A stretch of 64,000 bases of DNA from Salticus scenicus (Eukaryota > Arthropoda > Arachnida > Araneae > Salticidae), in contig OZ005657.1 of NCBI GenBank assembly GCA_963930645.1, forward strand, positions 46,219,153 to 46,283,152, in the 5' to 3' direction. Positions 1 through 11,994 of the stretch are shown here, piece after piece (within the stretch, counting starts at the first letter, position 1; each line of letters begins with the position of its first letter). A model generated the notes under the pieces. The model was not told the origin of the DNA. It made no database searches and saw only the letters and a list, made by a program, of their open reading frames with translations. Made by a program: the position numbers and the translations under genes.

Positions 1-1153
1 TATATAGTTTTGCATGAGATAACGAATCAAATCTTAAAAAATAACAAAGAAAATTAAACAAAATACTTTTATTTTTTATTTACGGGTCAAATATATAACA
101 GCAGCGTCAAACGCAAAGAAATGAAACAAAAATGATGATTTTTAGACATTAGTGTTAGCATCAAGAATTCCTGTTTTCTAAAGAAGACAAGCCCCGCCTT
201 CATCGTTCTTCAAAACAAAACAATACATTAAAGAAAAGTAAATGTGACACTGAGTATTCGTGTTAAACCCCATATTTTATGTTGACAAAAATATGCACAA
301 GTGGTATTTACTTCATCGATTAATTGGTGATTAATTTTGAATCTTTTAAACAAACACTAGAAGAAAAAAATTAACTAAATAGGCGGGGTTTACTGTTTTA
401 AATAGAAAAATGGGTTTAATGTGAAATTGTCAAATATAAAAAACGAATGGAATTGGAATGCAAGACAGACCTGTAAAATCTTTTCTTAACTACCGCAATA
501 GTTAAAAAAGGCTTAATCATTTGCTTCATATATTGCTTTATTTTATTTTATTTATTTACTTATTTATTTATTTTGTAGGGGGACGATTATTATTTTAAGG
601 ACACTTTATTCTTTAAAATTTTATTAATACATTTTAACTTTATACATTTTTAAAAACATACTTTACCTTTTATAAATATATTTTAACACTTTTTGAGACT
701 GCAGGATTTTATCTTTTTGGCAGTAAGACCCGCCTACGGGCGTTATACTCTCAAAATAAAATATTTCAGAAAAAATTTTCTGTATTCACAATTATATTAC
801 AAATGGATATACATTATAATTATATTCTTTCTAATCAATACATTTCTATCCATAGTATATTTTATTGCAAAAATATGAACACTGGGTACACACTTAAGAA
901 ATATGTAACACACAAATTACGAAAGAAACGCCCACTAACAGAGTTACAGATTTTCAAATGGCGTGAATCTACGTAAGCGGTCGCGAAAGGGTTAATTAAG
1001 AAATTATATTTTCATAGAAATTATAAAACGAATCGTACAGTTCCACAGATTACAACTGATCCAAAACTGGTAAGTGCGATTAAAATTGTTTAATATTTTC
1101 TTCATGAACACTTACAATAATTTATCCGAAAAGATTTAGTTTATGCGTCGTTG
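1..1153. other. AT-rich unassigned DNA
   Basis: I see no supportable gene. The stretch is AT-rich with short TTTA runs near 540-575 and scattered poly-T. The open frames present are short and low-complexity, as expected by chance at this composition. Confidence 0.5.
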
Positions 1154-1156
1154 TGT

Positions 1157-1196
<40 letters not shown>
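1154..1196. repeat. (CA)n(TA)n compound microsatellite
   Basis: An uninterrupted AC run passes directly into a TA run. It is simple sequence; the short open frame across it is an artefact. Confidence 0.9.
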
Positions 1197-1200
<4 letters not shown>

Positions 1201-1937
1201 TCATTTCGTATATTATGTTACACCTACGAAAGAAAATTTAAGCCTTATTGGTGATCAGTACAGCCATAATAGACACTTTTACTTGAAAAATATTGCGCGT
1301 TTTTCACAGAGTACTGTATGGAGTAATCGCAAGTGTAATGTATTTAAATAGACGTAAAATAATCTAAAAAAGTACTGAAGTATATATAAATCTAAAAAAT
1401 TGAATTCAGGATAATTAAGGAACTGAAAACGGGGCAACGTTTTATTAATATAAATATTTTTTTTTTCCTGAAAGATTTCCGGTGTGAAACATTAAAATTT
1501 TCTATATTTCTTATAGGATCTTAATTTTATTTTTCTACATTTATAGATAACCCCCTAACACATTTTTCATTATAACTCTATAAATACTAAAGATAAAGTA
1601 TACAAACAATATACTTTTCCGCACTGCCAGACTCTCAGAAATTCGAAAATGAAGTCAAAATTGGGTGTTGCTATTGAAAAAATCAAAGTTGGTGCTCATT
1701 TCAGTATGTTGATGACCCCTATTTCAAAATTTGACGGCATATTCAGAAAGTGCTTTGAATTTCCTGTTGAATGATGTGTATTAGATGTTTCTGCGTCAAT
1801 TAATAACGAAATTACAGCGGGTGTTGCGTTTATTTTTCCCCGACTGTACATCAACTACAGTCAGCGCCACTCTGCGGCCAGCTCAACGTGAGGTCCACTT
1901 TTGTAGGAGGAATCCCGTAAAGGAAGTTCCTCCTTTC

Positions 1938-2165
1938 CAGTGATGCCAGATTGGGGATTTTGTCCCCAATTTGGGGATTTTTGAGGCTTCTGGGGACATT
2001 TTTGAGGACAAATCTGGGGAGTTCAACTTTCTGTCAATGTTGGCAACGTAATGATTTATCCCTATGACAGGGATTTTCAATAGCTTTATTGTTATTTGGG
2101 GATTTCTTTTCAAAAATTGCCTTTGTTTGGGGAAAAATCTGAGCTTAAATCCACTTAAATTTGCT

Positions 2166-2206
<41 letters not shown>

Positions 2207-2326
2207 AACATTTTTTTATATTCCCTTAGTAGAAATCAAGTTGGGGATTTTTTCGAAAAAAACCCTGATTTGGGGAAATTTGAAGACCTGTTTGGGGAAA
2301 TAATTTTCGACCATTTCCCATCACTG
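1938..2326. mobile_element. hAT-type MITE with perfect 8-bp target-site duplication
   Basis: The left end begins CAGTGATGCCAGATTGGGGA and the right end, read on the minus strand, begins CAGTGATGGGAAATGG. The flanks are identical 8-mers, CTCCTTTC at 1930-1937 and 2327-2334, which is the duplication length of hAT elements. At 389 bp it has no coding capacity. The interior carries repeated TTGGGGA motifs on both strands and an expanded (TA)n at about 2169-2202. Assignment to hAT rests on duplication length and the CAGTG-like start. The inverted repeat is exact for only 8 bp, so another family making 8-bp duplications is possible. Confidence 0.75.
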
Positions 2327-3079
2327 CTCCTTTCTATAGCTTCATGCTGTAAACATAAACAAATGTTGAAAATTACTACACTGATTCGTAATCGCAGTTA
2401 TATTTCAGTAATTCTTTTAAATATTAATTTAAATTTTTAATTTAATTTGTGGAACTATATTTAGAAGTATTAACGGCGCTTGATCGAAAAAGAAAAAAGA
2501 TAAAACGGTCAATTTAGATGACAAAACTACAAATGCACATTTAAAAAATTTAATGAGGATGCAGTGTCCCATAATTTTTTTTTTTTATTTTTTTTATTTA
2601 TTTATTTATTTTTTTTTTTTTTGAAGGAAATATTTTAATGTGCTAAATAGCTTTTTATTGATGTGTGTTTTTGAAATATAAACATCAAAGTAATTTATTA
2701 AATTTTATTAATTATTGAAAAATATTCACACTTTTAAGGTTTACATTTTATAAAATACTATATACAACAATATTTAAGCTTTATTAACTTTTCAATAAGG
2801 CTTAAAGCTTTAATTCAATAACTTATTTTAGCTTCCTAATTATGTATTTTTTCCTGTTACTGCTATTTAATCATATTTTGTAAGATTGATATATATCCTA
2901 CTTACTTAATTTTTTATTTTTATTTTAATTAAGCATCTATAACATCATTTTTAATGTAATACCTTAATTTAAACAAGTAGCATTCACTTCTATTATGCAT
3001 GAAGCAACTTGTTTTCTTTATCATGTAGTTAATCATACTATTTACATTTTATGATTTAGATCCTATATACATGAAATTA

Positions 3080-3285
3080 TAGTGCGACCACGTTTCCTAC
3101 GACTAGCAGTGAGGCCGAGTCCAAAAGTTTCGAGGTATGCAAAATTGGCCGAGAGATAATTATTTGGCAAACATCCAGTTATTCGGTGTTCCCTTATCGC
3201 TTGTTTTCTCTCAGTCACCCCTATTTTAACACTGGACTCGTTCAATCCGCACTTGCGCAGAGGCTTCCATGGTCGCAAGAAATGT
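3080..3285. repeat. dispersed repeat shared with 47600-47800
   Basis: The block around TTGCGCAGAGGCTTCCAT, CACCCCTATTTTAACA and the AACATCCA segment recurs in the same order and orientation near 47.60-47.80 kb. Two diverged copies of an unnamed interspersed repeat; no terminal repeats were resolved. Confidence 0.55.
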
Positions 3286-4919
3286 GGTTAAAGAATAACT
3301 CCCTTCACAAGAAAAATGCTTTGTGTATATTAATAAAGTAATAAATATTAAAAAAGGAAAAAGAAATTTGCACGTCTAAGTCTATAACTTGGAACAGATA
3401 ATTTTAATTGCTTTTGTATTGAAAGTGCAAGTATTAAAGCTTGTGATTGATATTTATTACAAAAACAGTTATATTATTAACTTATAAAACAGATTTGTAA
3501 GTTAACCCTGTTAATCTACTTTAAAATGAATGTTATATGAATAGGGTAAAATAAATAAAACATACATATTAACTGTTAAAAAAAAAAAAAAAAAAAAAAG
3601 CTAACTAAAAAAATACAACTAAATATTTGCATATAGTAACTTTGCATAGAACTAATAAAATATACATAAATAAACATAGACTTTTTTTTTTTTTTTTTTT
3701 TTTCCCATGAAATGCAGTTTTTTTTTTTTTTTTTTTTTTTTTTTCCAATGGAAAAAAATTGATAACTTTGTTTTCAATTATCACTGGGTTCAAACATTTG
3801 TTTTAATTTTAAAGATATTATTATTTTAAAGATATTTTGAAATTTTCACACACATGTACTAATCAAAAATGATTCTCATCATGCACATTTATATGAAATT
3901 ATGACCAGTATTGTCTGAGTGTTCCATGGTTTTCTCCGAAACTCAAATATAAAAGAAAAGTTGTCTTCTGTTTTCCATGGTTAACTTCAAAATTCCTGTA
4001 CAAAATTTGAATGGCGTATTAAATGTATAAGCTTTTAACAATCTAAGGACATTTCTATATTTTTGCCCCTCCTAATAATTTTATATTTTCAAAAATATCA
4101 GCAACTGATTTATTGAGCCTTAAAACCTAAAAGTACGAATTTTCGACACTCTAACTTAATTTCTAGACTTTTGTTCTTTAAAATTAAAATTTTAAAATAT
4201 TAAAGTGTGATCTGCCAACTAAGATTTGCAACATCTTTGCTTCAATTCCAATTCAAATAAGTTTAAAAATTATATATTAATTATAAAATTGTATAATTAG
4301 AAGCTGGGGTGCAAAAGTAATGTAAACATTGTTGTAAAAAGATTTGTGTCTGAATTTTCTGTAGTATAGAAAACAAAGAAAATTATACCATTTTTTTAAA
4401 CATGACTTAAAGCAAACAACTTTTCACACAATACACACTTAGTTATGTATGTTAGATTTTGGGACATAGCTTTTTCCTAAACAAGAAAAATTATAGTCAA
4501 TGCTACATTTCAGACAATATACACATCAATTTAATCACGATTAAGAAAAACAGAGCAATTGATACATTTTGTTAAGGCTGTAATTTTCAATAGAAGATGT
4601 GATATAGCCTCTTACTAAATGGTCGAATATGCAGAATAAAAGTGTCACCTCATGAACTATAAACCCAAATATGACCAAGATTAATTAATTTTATACACGT
4701 AAAATTTATACTGTTACTGATTATTCTTTTTTGTCTTAAAATGAAATTACACAAGATTAAACTATTTCTGCGGAACATAACTGTGCCATCTGTGGACCGA
4801 TATATACACTAAGTTTAAGCTGTTAATGATTAAATCATTGTCGTTTTAAAATAAATTTACACAAGTTTAATTTATTTTTTGTTTTATTTTTTAAATGTAG
4901 AATTTTTAGGGGTAGATAA

Positions 4920-5153
4920 GGAGACTGTAGGCGTCACCAGTTTGGGGGTTTTCCAGGATTAGAATTTTTAAAGGTCGTTTGCACGGTGAGCGAACAGGGT
5001 GTTTCCTATCATGAAAGTGGAGAGCACATCGCCGTCGCCACAGAGTGGAAATTTGGTACAGATAAAATTTCAAAGGTATTTGAAATTTTAAATGTGAGCG
5101 AACAAGCTGTTGTAGGTTATAAAACAGGGATGAGGCGTCACAGGAGCTACTGA
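4920..5153 (+). other. unrecognised 77-codon open frame without a start Met
   Basis: The frame between the TAA at 4917 and the TGA at 5151 stays open for 77 codons in a locally less AT-rich patch and contains a short internal repetition (VSEQ twice, near the first third and last third). I do not recognise the protein. It could be an exon, a fragment of a decayed element, or chance. No splice sites are convincing enough to choose boundaries. Confidence 0.15.
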
Positions 5154-6239
5154 TCAGGTGTTCAATATGGTGAGATTTTTCAAGGACTGCAAACCAACTG
5201 GTTGCCGAAGGTGGCTAGTATACAAATACAGTTCGTGCACTTCTGATTATTGTATTTATTGTTTATTCTAAATTATTTTCGGAAAAATTTATTCTGTAGC
5301 CACCTCTGTGAATTTTTCAAACTTTCACCTATTTGGCGATATTTTGCATTATGCTCCAATTTGCAACACTTGACCACCTGCATAATAATTTTACTAACTT
5401 TTTAGGCAAACCAAACAAACTGAAAAATACACTGAAAATAAACAATTCAGTCAGAAATAATATACTGGAAACTAACCAAATCATTACCGCAAAATTCCGA
5501 TAGCCCCCTCTGAAATTTAGCATACTTTACTTTTTCGGAAAATTCTGTTTATAAATCCCCCTCCCTTACCTTTGGCGACTAAGTTCGCCACTCTCGTTTT
5601 TCCCATGAGCGTTGCAAACATACTTTTTTTTTAAATTCTGAAGTCTTATATTTAGAAACTTTAATTTGCATATAAACGTTATTTTCATTCATCTTTTTAA
5701 AGTAAAATAACTCCAAATAAAAAATGTGGCGTTGTTTGCATTCTTTAAACTCCAAAACGTTAACTGCTATCTGCAAGAGGCCGTGGCTTTCACAATCTTG
5801 CTTATGCGACTCTGTTTTTGCGATCATAACTCTTTTCTAAATTTTTAATTCTCTTTTTAATTTTAAATCATTAAATAGTGTAATAACTTTGTAATAGTAC
5901 TTGCATATGTAACTTTAATAGTTATCGTTCACCCTGTTTTGTTCTTTCATATCATTTAATAACAGTGTAAATTAACTGTTTTTTTAACTGCTAGCGAATT
6001 CTAGACTGCTCAATTATTATTATGCTCAATCACTATAGTGTACCTGAAAAGAAATAAAATTATACTTTTAAAAAATTAAAGAACACGCTTTTATTGAAAT
6101 GTGAACTAAAACGCACAAAATATTTATCTTTATAGTATTAAAATGCAGAGTAAGAAAAAATTGTGTGAGTGACACACCATATTACAGGGTGATTATAAAA
6201 TTATTTAGAATTAAACAAAAAACATTTTTAAAAAATCTT

Positions 6240-6310
6240 CCCTGACTGGGCTTGAACATTAGACCTTTAGGTTCGTAGCCTGTAGCTTTACATCACAGCC
6301 ACAACGTTCA
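6240..6310 (-). repeat. tRNA-like SINE head relic
   Basis: Read on the minus strand this has a decayed A-box-like GTGGCTGTGATG and a B-box-like GTTCAAGCC in tRNA order and spacing, around a region ending with complementary CCCT/AGGG ends. It looks like the 5' head of a tRNA-derived SINE, not a functional tRNA. Confidence 0.35.
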
Positions 6311-6522
6311 CGTAGGGAAAGTCTTTTTTTACAATATCAATTTTTTGTTTGCTCCAAGAGCGGTTACAAACATACATACAGGTGAAGCTAATAAACGCGT
6401 GTTTAAAAAAAAAAAAAATGACTGGATACAGATACAGCTACCATGCAGTGCACAAATCTCAAAAAATTATATACCGCAGCCATCCCTGTCACACATCACA
6501 TGTATGAATGATTTGTGCATAT

Positions 6523-7150
6523 TGTTGCGTACTTGGGGGTTCGTGAGTTGTCCGAGAATGAAAGGCCAAACTTACAAAAATTCAGTAATTTATTCACAGA
6601 AAGTTCCAGAAAAATACAGGTCAATAAACCAAGTATCAGCTTTAATTCAAGCAGTAATCACAGCTTAAACAGCAGCTGTCAATAGCAAATCCACAGTACA
6701 AACTGTATAGCAATAACACTTGAAGCAAGTCTCTTCCAAAGAGGCTCAAGCAATGCAACATTGACAGAAGCTGATCTTAGACTGAACTGAACTGACTGCC
6801 TTGGCGAGGAAGCGCTCCTTATATACTGTTCCATGGAACCCAGATTTTTCGAGAAAACTCTAGAAAGTGGTCAACCAATCAACTTATAGCTTCCATATTT
6901 GGTATATCCCATATAAGGATTTTCTCGCCAAGGTCGCCAAAAAATCGCCAAGGTAGGAGAAAGTCACCAAATTTGGCGCCAAATCCATTACCTGCCTTAT
7001 TGCGGATTTGAATGCGTTTTTAAGGGGAAATAAGGCTATTTCAACGCTAAAATGACTAGAAATGGACAAAATTAGCACTTTATCAACTTACTAAGCCTCT
7101 TTGAAAGAATTTATACAAAAATCAACACAATTATTTACAATTTTGTAACA
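6523..7150 (-). repeat. 3' LTR of the minus-strand gypsy
   Basis: On the minus strand it opens TGTTACAAAATTG and closes CGCAACA, the usual TG...CA ends. It is near-identical over its whole length to 10368-10996. The contained short open frames are non-coding shadows. Confidence 0.92.
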
Positions 7151-7163
7151 CTGCCCCCCTCCC
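7151..7163 (-). other. polypurine tract
   Basis: The minus strand reads GGGAGGGGGGCAG immediately before the 3' LTR. This purine run in this position is the expected plus-strand priming site of an LTR retrotransposon. Confidence 0.8.
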
Positions 7164-7394
7164 AAGGACTGCACGTCCGGGGCAGTGCAACCCTTGGTCA
7201 AGAGGCGAAACTAAACAAATTTACACAATCTAAAATACAAAAACTAAGTTGCATATAAAGATAACATGGAAATATAAATCAAGTGAGAAATATTTACAAA
7301 ATTGACAAATATGTACAAATATTTATATACAAATATTTACATTACGCATGCGCAAATTTTACCAGTATTTACATTTTAAATTTTAATATTACCG

Positions 7395-8302
7395 TTAATT
7401 GTGGTACTTGGCTAGCCTGTTATAGTGCACGACCTTCGGTTTTGATGAAGGTGTTTTAGTGATCCGCACCACTACATCATTCAGCCTTTTAAGACTGTGT
7501 ATGGTCCGTCCCAGTTGCACTGTAACTTGGGAGAGAGTCCTTTGCGTCGAACAGGATTCCACAACCAGACCTTCTCTCCTTCCTGGAACTCATGTTGTGT
7601 AGCCTTTAGATCGTACCTTGTCTTCATTTTCTCCGTTGCCATGTTAATCCGCTCCCGAGCAAAGTTGTGTACGTCCTCAAATCGTGCCTGGAGATCTTGG
7701 ATGTACTCCTCGGGCGATGAAGGCGCATCGGGTGTACAACCAAACAGGAGATCACAAGGGAGACGAAGTTCACGTAGAAACAGCATCTGGGCTGGAGTAT
7801 AGCCGGTGGTTTCATGGACAGCACTTCGATAAGCCAGCAGGAACAATGGCAACTTCAAGTCCCAATCTTGCTGGTTCCTTGATACTAGAAGAGAGAGGTT
7901 ATTCAGGATGGTACGATTGAACCTCTCGACCATGCCGTCCGACTGGGGATGTAAGGGTGTTGTCCGGGTTTTGTCTATACTGAGTAGTTGACACAGTCCT
8001 TTGAAAACATCAGAGGTAAAGTTCCTACCTTGGTCGGTATGAAGTTATAGGGGCGTGCCGTACCTTGACACCCATTGCTGCACTAGGACCTCTGCGACTG
8101 TGCATGCCTCCTGATTGGGAATGGGATATGCCTCAGGCCACTTGGTGAAATAGTCCATCACGACGAGGATGTATTTATTTCCACTGGAGGTCCGTGGCAA
8201 AGGACCCAAGATGTCGATTGCAATCCGTTCGAATGGTGCTCCCACGTTATACCGTTGCAGTCTTCCTCGACTTCGTTTCTGCGGGCCTTTAGTGCCGCAC
8301 AA
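7395..8302 (-). pseudogene. gypsy integrase core and C-terminal module (broken)
   Basis: This segment encodes the retroviral-type integrase core: first Asp in AIDILG, second Asp in TDQG, and Glu in MVERFN 35 residues further on (D,D-35-E). The C-terminal part has the typical KVWLWNP and WDGPY motifs and ends at a TAA at 7395-7397. Integrase inserts the cDNA into the host genome. The copy is dead: a TAA interrupts the core at about 8048-8050, a frameshift at about 7481-7485 separates the last 30 residues, and another shift near 8290 separates the core from its upstream zinc-binding domain. Confidence 0.9.
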
Positions 8303-9012
8303 GCATCACAGGATTTACACCATTTCTCCACATCCTCCTTTGCCTTGCACCAGTAGAAGCGTTCTCGAACTTTCTGCAGAGTCTTCATTACCCCAAAATG
8401 GCCTCCGGTAGAGCTACTATGCAGTTGTTCTAAAACATCTGGAATTTTTGATCTTGGTAATAAAATCTGCCATCTGAAGCTTTTCCCACCATCAGATTCC
8501 CACTTTCTGTATAAGACGCCGTTTCTGATACGAAGAGAGTCCCAAAGTGCCCAATAACTTTTCGTCATGGGACTAAATCTGGAAATGTCCTGCCAGGTAG
8601 GTCTGTTGCTGGTCGTCTCCTTCAGTTGTAATATAGGCTTTACGTCAGGATCTTCCATCTGGGCTTTTCTAAATTCTTCGTCACTCCATGGGTCGGGATC
8701 TTGTTCTGATGGTGTTGCGACAGTAACTTGGCGAACAACTGGCTTTATTCTTTGGTGTTTATCCTCGGCTTTAGAGATGTATTTGTGATCTTCAGACGGT
8801 GGCTTCCGCAAGAATGCACCTGAATTTTCCCGAGGAGCTCCTTCTGGGTGGCATACTTCAGAGACATTCTCGGTTGCTTCTCTAGGTGTTCTTACTGGGC
8901 AGCTTCGTTTGGTATGCCGGTCTTTTCCACAGCCCCAGCATTTAGTTGTTGGAGTCTTCCCTTTTCTTTTACTCTCAAGAATGCGTAGTCTTCTATTAAT
9001 TTCTGCAATCAT
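8158..9012 (-). pseudogene. fused gag zinc knuckle - integrase N-terminal domain
   Basis: A 284-codon frame. Residues 25-38 form a retroviral zinc knuckle (Cys-X2-Cys-X4-His-X4-Cys). From about residue 100 the sequence is the linker that normally follows RNase H (PWSDEEFRKAQ), then the integrase HHCC zinc domain (LHSSSTGGH ... CKSCDAC). The junction near residues 60-75 (about 8790-8830) therefore marks loss of protease, RT and RNase H with the frame kept open. The last ~25 residues are read out of the integrase frame after a frameshift near 8290. Confidence 0.88.
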
Positions 9013-9036
9013 TTTCTGAATCTCTTAAAAATCATC

Positions 9037-10334
9037 TTAAGAGCCGTTCACTTCGTCTGCTGTGTCGTTCTGGAGATGTTTACGGGAGGCTTGTTGGGCT
9101 GTCTCGATCTTTAGGGCATACACTAAGGCTGACTCCACATCCTTCACGCCGGAGAGTCTGAGGGCTTTTTGAATATCCGGATCTGCAACAGCATCAATGA
9201 AATATTCTAGGGCCAGATCATTGCGTGTTTCAGGATGACAGTCTGAGAAAGCCAAATGTGAAAGCCTCTGGATGTTTGATGCCAGTTCTTGTAAGCTTTC
9301 CCTGGTCTCTGACGACGGGACCTTAGCTGGAGTCGACTATATTCTTTGGACCATTTCGCTACAAAACGTAGCTCTAGTGCTCTGGTTACAGCTTCGAAGT
9401 CATATCGCTGTTCCTTCGAAAGGGTCTCCAGAATATCTGCGGCGTCGCCCCGCAATGACCCTACCAGATGAGCCGTCTTTGCAACAGAGTCCCAGCCGTT
9501 TGCTTCAGCTACGATGGAAAACTGCGTCTTATATACATGCCAGGAGGAACTGCCGTCGTAGGTGGATAACTTAATAAATTCCTGATTCATGATTTTTCTC
9601 TCTTTCTTTCCAGTTTCCTGGGGCATGGATTCTAACTTTTCTTCCACTTTTCTCTCCAGATCTTCTTCTATTCTCTTCAGTTTACCTTATATCTCTGAAA
9701 ACCTTCCTTTCAGTTCCTGATCAAAATTTTCTTTAACTTTCTCCTCGAAACTCCGTTCTATCCTCGTAACACTCTCTTCAACCTTCATAACATTTTCTTC
9801 TATCTTCATAGCTTTTTCTTCAACCTTCATAACATTTTCTTCTATCTTCATAGCTTTCTCTTCAACCTTCATAACATTTTCTTCTATCTTCATAGCTTTC
9901 TCTTCAACCTTCATAACATTTTCTTCTATCTTCATAGCTTTCTCTTTAAAACTTTTTTCTATTTTCAAAACTTTCTCTTCAAAATTTCCTTCTATCTTTA
10001 TAACTTTCTCTTCTATTCCATCCATTCTATTTTCCATCACCGTTAATTTACCCTCGATTGATTCTTTCACCGTTGAAAGCTCTCTCTTCATCTCATCTTG
10101 ATTAGATTTAATTTCTTCCTGAACTTCACCCATAGTGTCTTTCAACTCTCTTTGCGATGTTTCCATTTTCTCTTGTGTTGCCTTCATTTCTTTCATCTCT
10201 TGACTCAGGATATCTTTCATCTCTCTCTGTCCTTCTTTCATTTCTTTTTGCCCTTCTTTTATTTCATTCATCTGGGTAGCTAAGCTTTCTAGAAGTTTCT
10301 TCATCTCTTCTTCCGTAGCTCTAGTTATAACCAT
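9037..10334 (-). pseudogene. gypsy gag (coiled-coil N-terminus plus capsid-like region), broken
   Basis: The frame starts MVITRATEEEMKK at 10334 and is extremely Lys/Glu/Met-rich. It contains a 42-bp (14-residue) tandem repeat, unit KIEENVMKVEEKAM, about 3.5 times between roughly 9770 and 9960, predicting a long coiled coil. An in-frame TAA at 9687-9689 interrupts it; the same frame then continues into a capsid-like segment (LSTYDGSSSW ... GDAADILETL). A frameshift near 9306 moves the remainder to another frame ending at TAA 9037-9039, with a second TAA a few codons beyond before the zinc-knuckle frame. Gag would assemble the particle and bind RNA; this copy cannot make it intact. Confidence 0.85.
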
Positions 10335-10350
10335 TCACAGACAAATCCCC

Positions 10351-10363
10351 GCTTCTGACACCA
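10351..10363 (-). other. primer-binding site, tRNA-Leu type
   Basis: The minus strand reads TGGTGTCAGAAGCGGGG starting four bases inside the 5' LTR. TGG is complementary to the CCA tail of a tRNA, and the following bases fit the 3' end of animal tRNA-Leu (known ending CTTCTGACACCA) with one mismatch further in. Confidence 0.75.
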
Positions 10364-10367
10364 GAAA

Positions 10368-10996
10368 TGTTGTATACTTGGGGGTTCGTGAGTTGTCCGA
10401 GAATGAAAGGCCAAACTTACGAAAATTCAGTAATTTATTCACAGAAAGTTCCAGAAAAATACAGGTCAATAAACCAAGTATCAGCTTCAATTCAAGCAGT
10501 AATCACAGCTTAAACAGCAGCTGTCAATAGCAAATCCACAGTACAAACTGTATAGCAATAACACTTGAAGCAAGTCTCTTCCAAAGAGGCTCAAGCAATG
10601 CAACATTGACAGAAGCTGATCTTAGACTGAACTGAACTGACTGCCTTGGCGAGGAAGCGCTCCTTATATACTGTTCCATGGAATCCAGATTTTTCGAGAA
10701 AACTCTAGAAAGTGGTCAACCAATCAACTTACAGCTTCCATATTTGGTATATCCCATATAAGGATTTTCTCACCAAGGTCGCCAAAAAAATCGCCAAGGT
10801 GGGAGAAAGTCGCCAAATTTGGCGCCAAATCCATTATTTGCCTTAGTGCGCTTTTTAATGCGTTTTTAAGGGGAAATAAGGCTATTTCAACGCTAAAATG
10901 ACTAGAAATGGACAAAATTAGCACTTTATCAACTTACTAAGCCTCTTTGAAAGAATTTATACAAAAATAAACACAATTATTTACAATTTTGTAACA
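10368..10996 (-). repeat. 5' LTR of the minus-strand gypsy
   Basis: Near-identical partner of 6523-7150, one base longer, with the same TG...CA ends on the minus strand. The few differences (mostly transitions) show some age since insertion. Confidence 0.92.
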
Positions 10997-11019
10997 CTAT
11001 GTAAAACAAAACAGTGTTA

Positions 11020-11240
11020 TAAAAATATTCAGAATACATGTTATAAATGTTTAAAAGCACAAGTTCAAAATATTTTTAAAGCACTGTTTGAAAGATTTGT
11101 AAAAACATCAATTGAAAACTTTTTAAAAACACCAGTTAAATACTTTTCAAAAACATCTGTTGAAAGCTTTTTAAAAGCACTGATTAAATATTTTTTAAAA
11201 GCACCATTTATAAAAAACATTTGAAAGCATTAGTTTTATA
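11020..11240. repeat. degenerate ~26-30-bp tandem repeat
   Basis: Successive blocks of the form TTTTTAAAAGCACTG followed by TTAAATA or TTGAAAG recur about seven times with drifting spacing directly after the gypsy. No coding. Confidence 0.6.
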
Positions 11241-11994
11241 ACAGATTTTTTCTTTGTGACCTACACATGAAAATCTATGGAAATCATGTGACGGTGACCT
11301 CTAACATAGCTACCTTCCATCTGAATCAAATAAGGTGTTTAGAAACCATCAGACTTTAAGTAATTTCAGTCTATAGACCATAATGATAAATAATTTTTCT
11401 TCGAGTCCCTATAAAAAAATATGTCATACATTTATCAAAATCTATCCAATTCATATGATCATAATCTATAATATAGTAGGCTACCAACTTTCAGCTAATT
11501 TGAAGAAAACAATTATATGTTATTCTGTTTACTCATATGTACACCATAAAAATAAGAAAAATGAATTTGGTACGTCATGAAACATATATATATATAGATA
11601 CACAATACATGCCAAAATAAAATCTCATAGTTTTTTTTTTCCTTCTTTTTTGCAATTACTTTTCTTACATAATATATGTTCAAAAAGTTAAAAGAGCAGG
11701 GAAATGAATATAACTTTTATATTTTGATTAATTAATGAATATAAGATCTTACTTAAAGTTAATTCATACCAATGATGTCAGCTCATCTTCACAATATTCA
11801 CAAAGAAAAAAAGATTTGTATCCAAGAAAATTGTTCGACTGTGTAGCAATATATATATATAAAGCTAAACACCAGAAGAACAATTCACTTGATATTTCCT
11901 TCAGTATAGCATCAATATCAGATCTTCTCAGATGTCATTCAGCACAAATACCTGAATAAAATAAAGAATTGTTGGTAATAAATATTTAACATAT
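11241..11994. other. unassigned AT-rich DNA
   Basis: No gene or element recognised; short open frames only. Confidence 0.45.

Larger units (their letters stand above)
2335..6235. other. AT-rich unassigned DNA with poly-A/T tracts
   Basis: No recognisable gene. Long homopolymers occur at about 2577-2622, 3578-3599, 3681-3703 and 3719-3744. One unrecognised open frame at 4920-5153 and one dispersed repeat at 3080-3285 are listed separately. Confidence 0.5.
6523..10996 (-). mobile_element. Ty3/gypsy LTR retrotransposon, internally deleted and broken
   Basis: Two LTRs of 628-629 bp, differing at roughly 3 percent of sites by eye, enclose gag, a CCHC knuckle and integrase on the minus strand. 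A primer-binding site lies just inside the 5' LTR (10368 side) and a G-rich polypurine tract just inside the 3' LTR (7150 side). Protease, reverse transcriptase and RNase H are absent: the frame runs from the knuckle straight into the region that normally precedes integrase. At 4.47 kb the element is much shorter than an autonomous gypsy. Several in-frame TAA codons and frameshifts break gag and integrase. I could not identify a clean target-site duplication (CATAT before, CTATG after). Confidence 0.93.

Noticed and set aside
3605..3793. Lys-rich minus-strand frame
   Set aside because: It is made of translated poly-A/poly-T tracts.
7497..7920. Plus-strand open frames of 78-101 codons over the integrase region
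   Set aside because: They are antisense shadows of the minus-strand integrase, which carries the family motifs.
6518..11001. 5-bp target-site duplication for the minus-strand gypsy
   Set aside because: CATAT and CTATG differ at several positions; no clean duplication.
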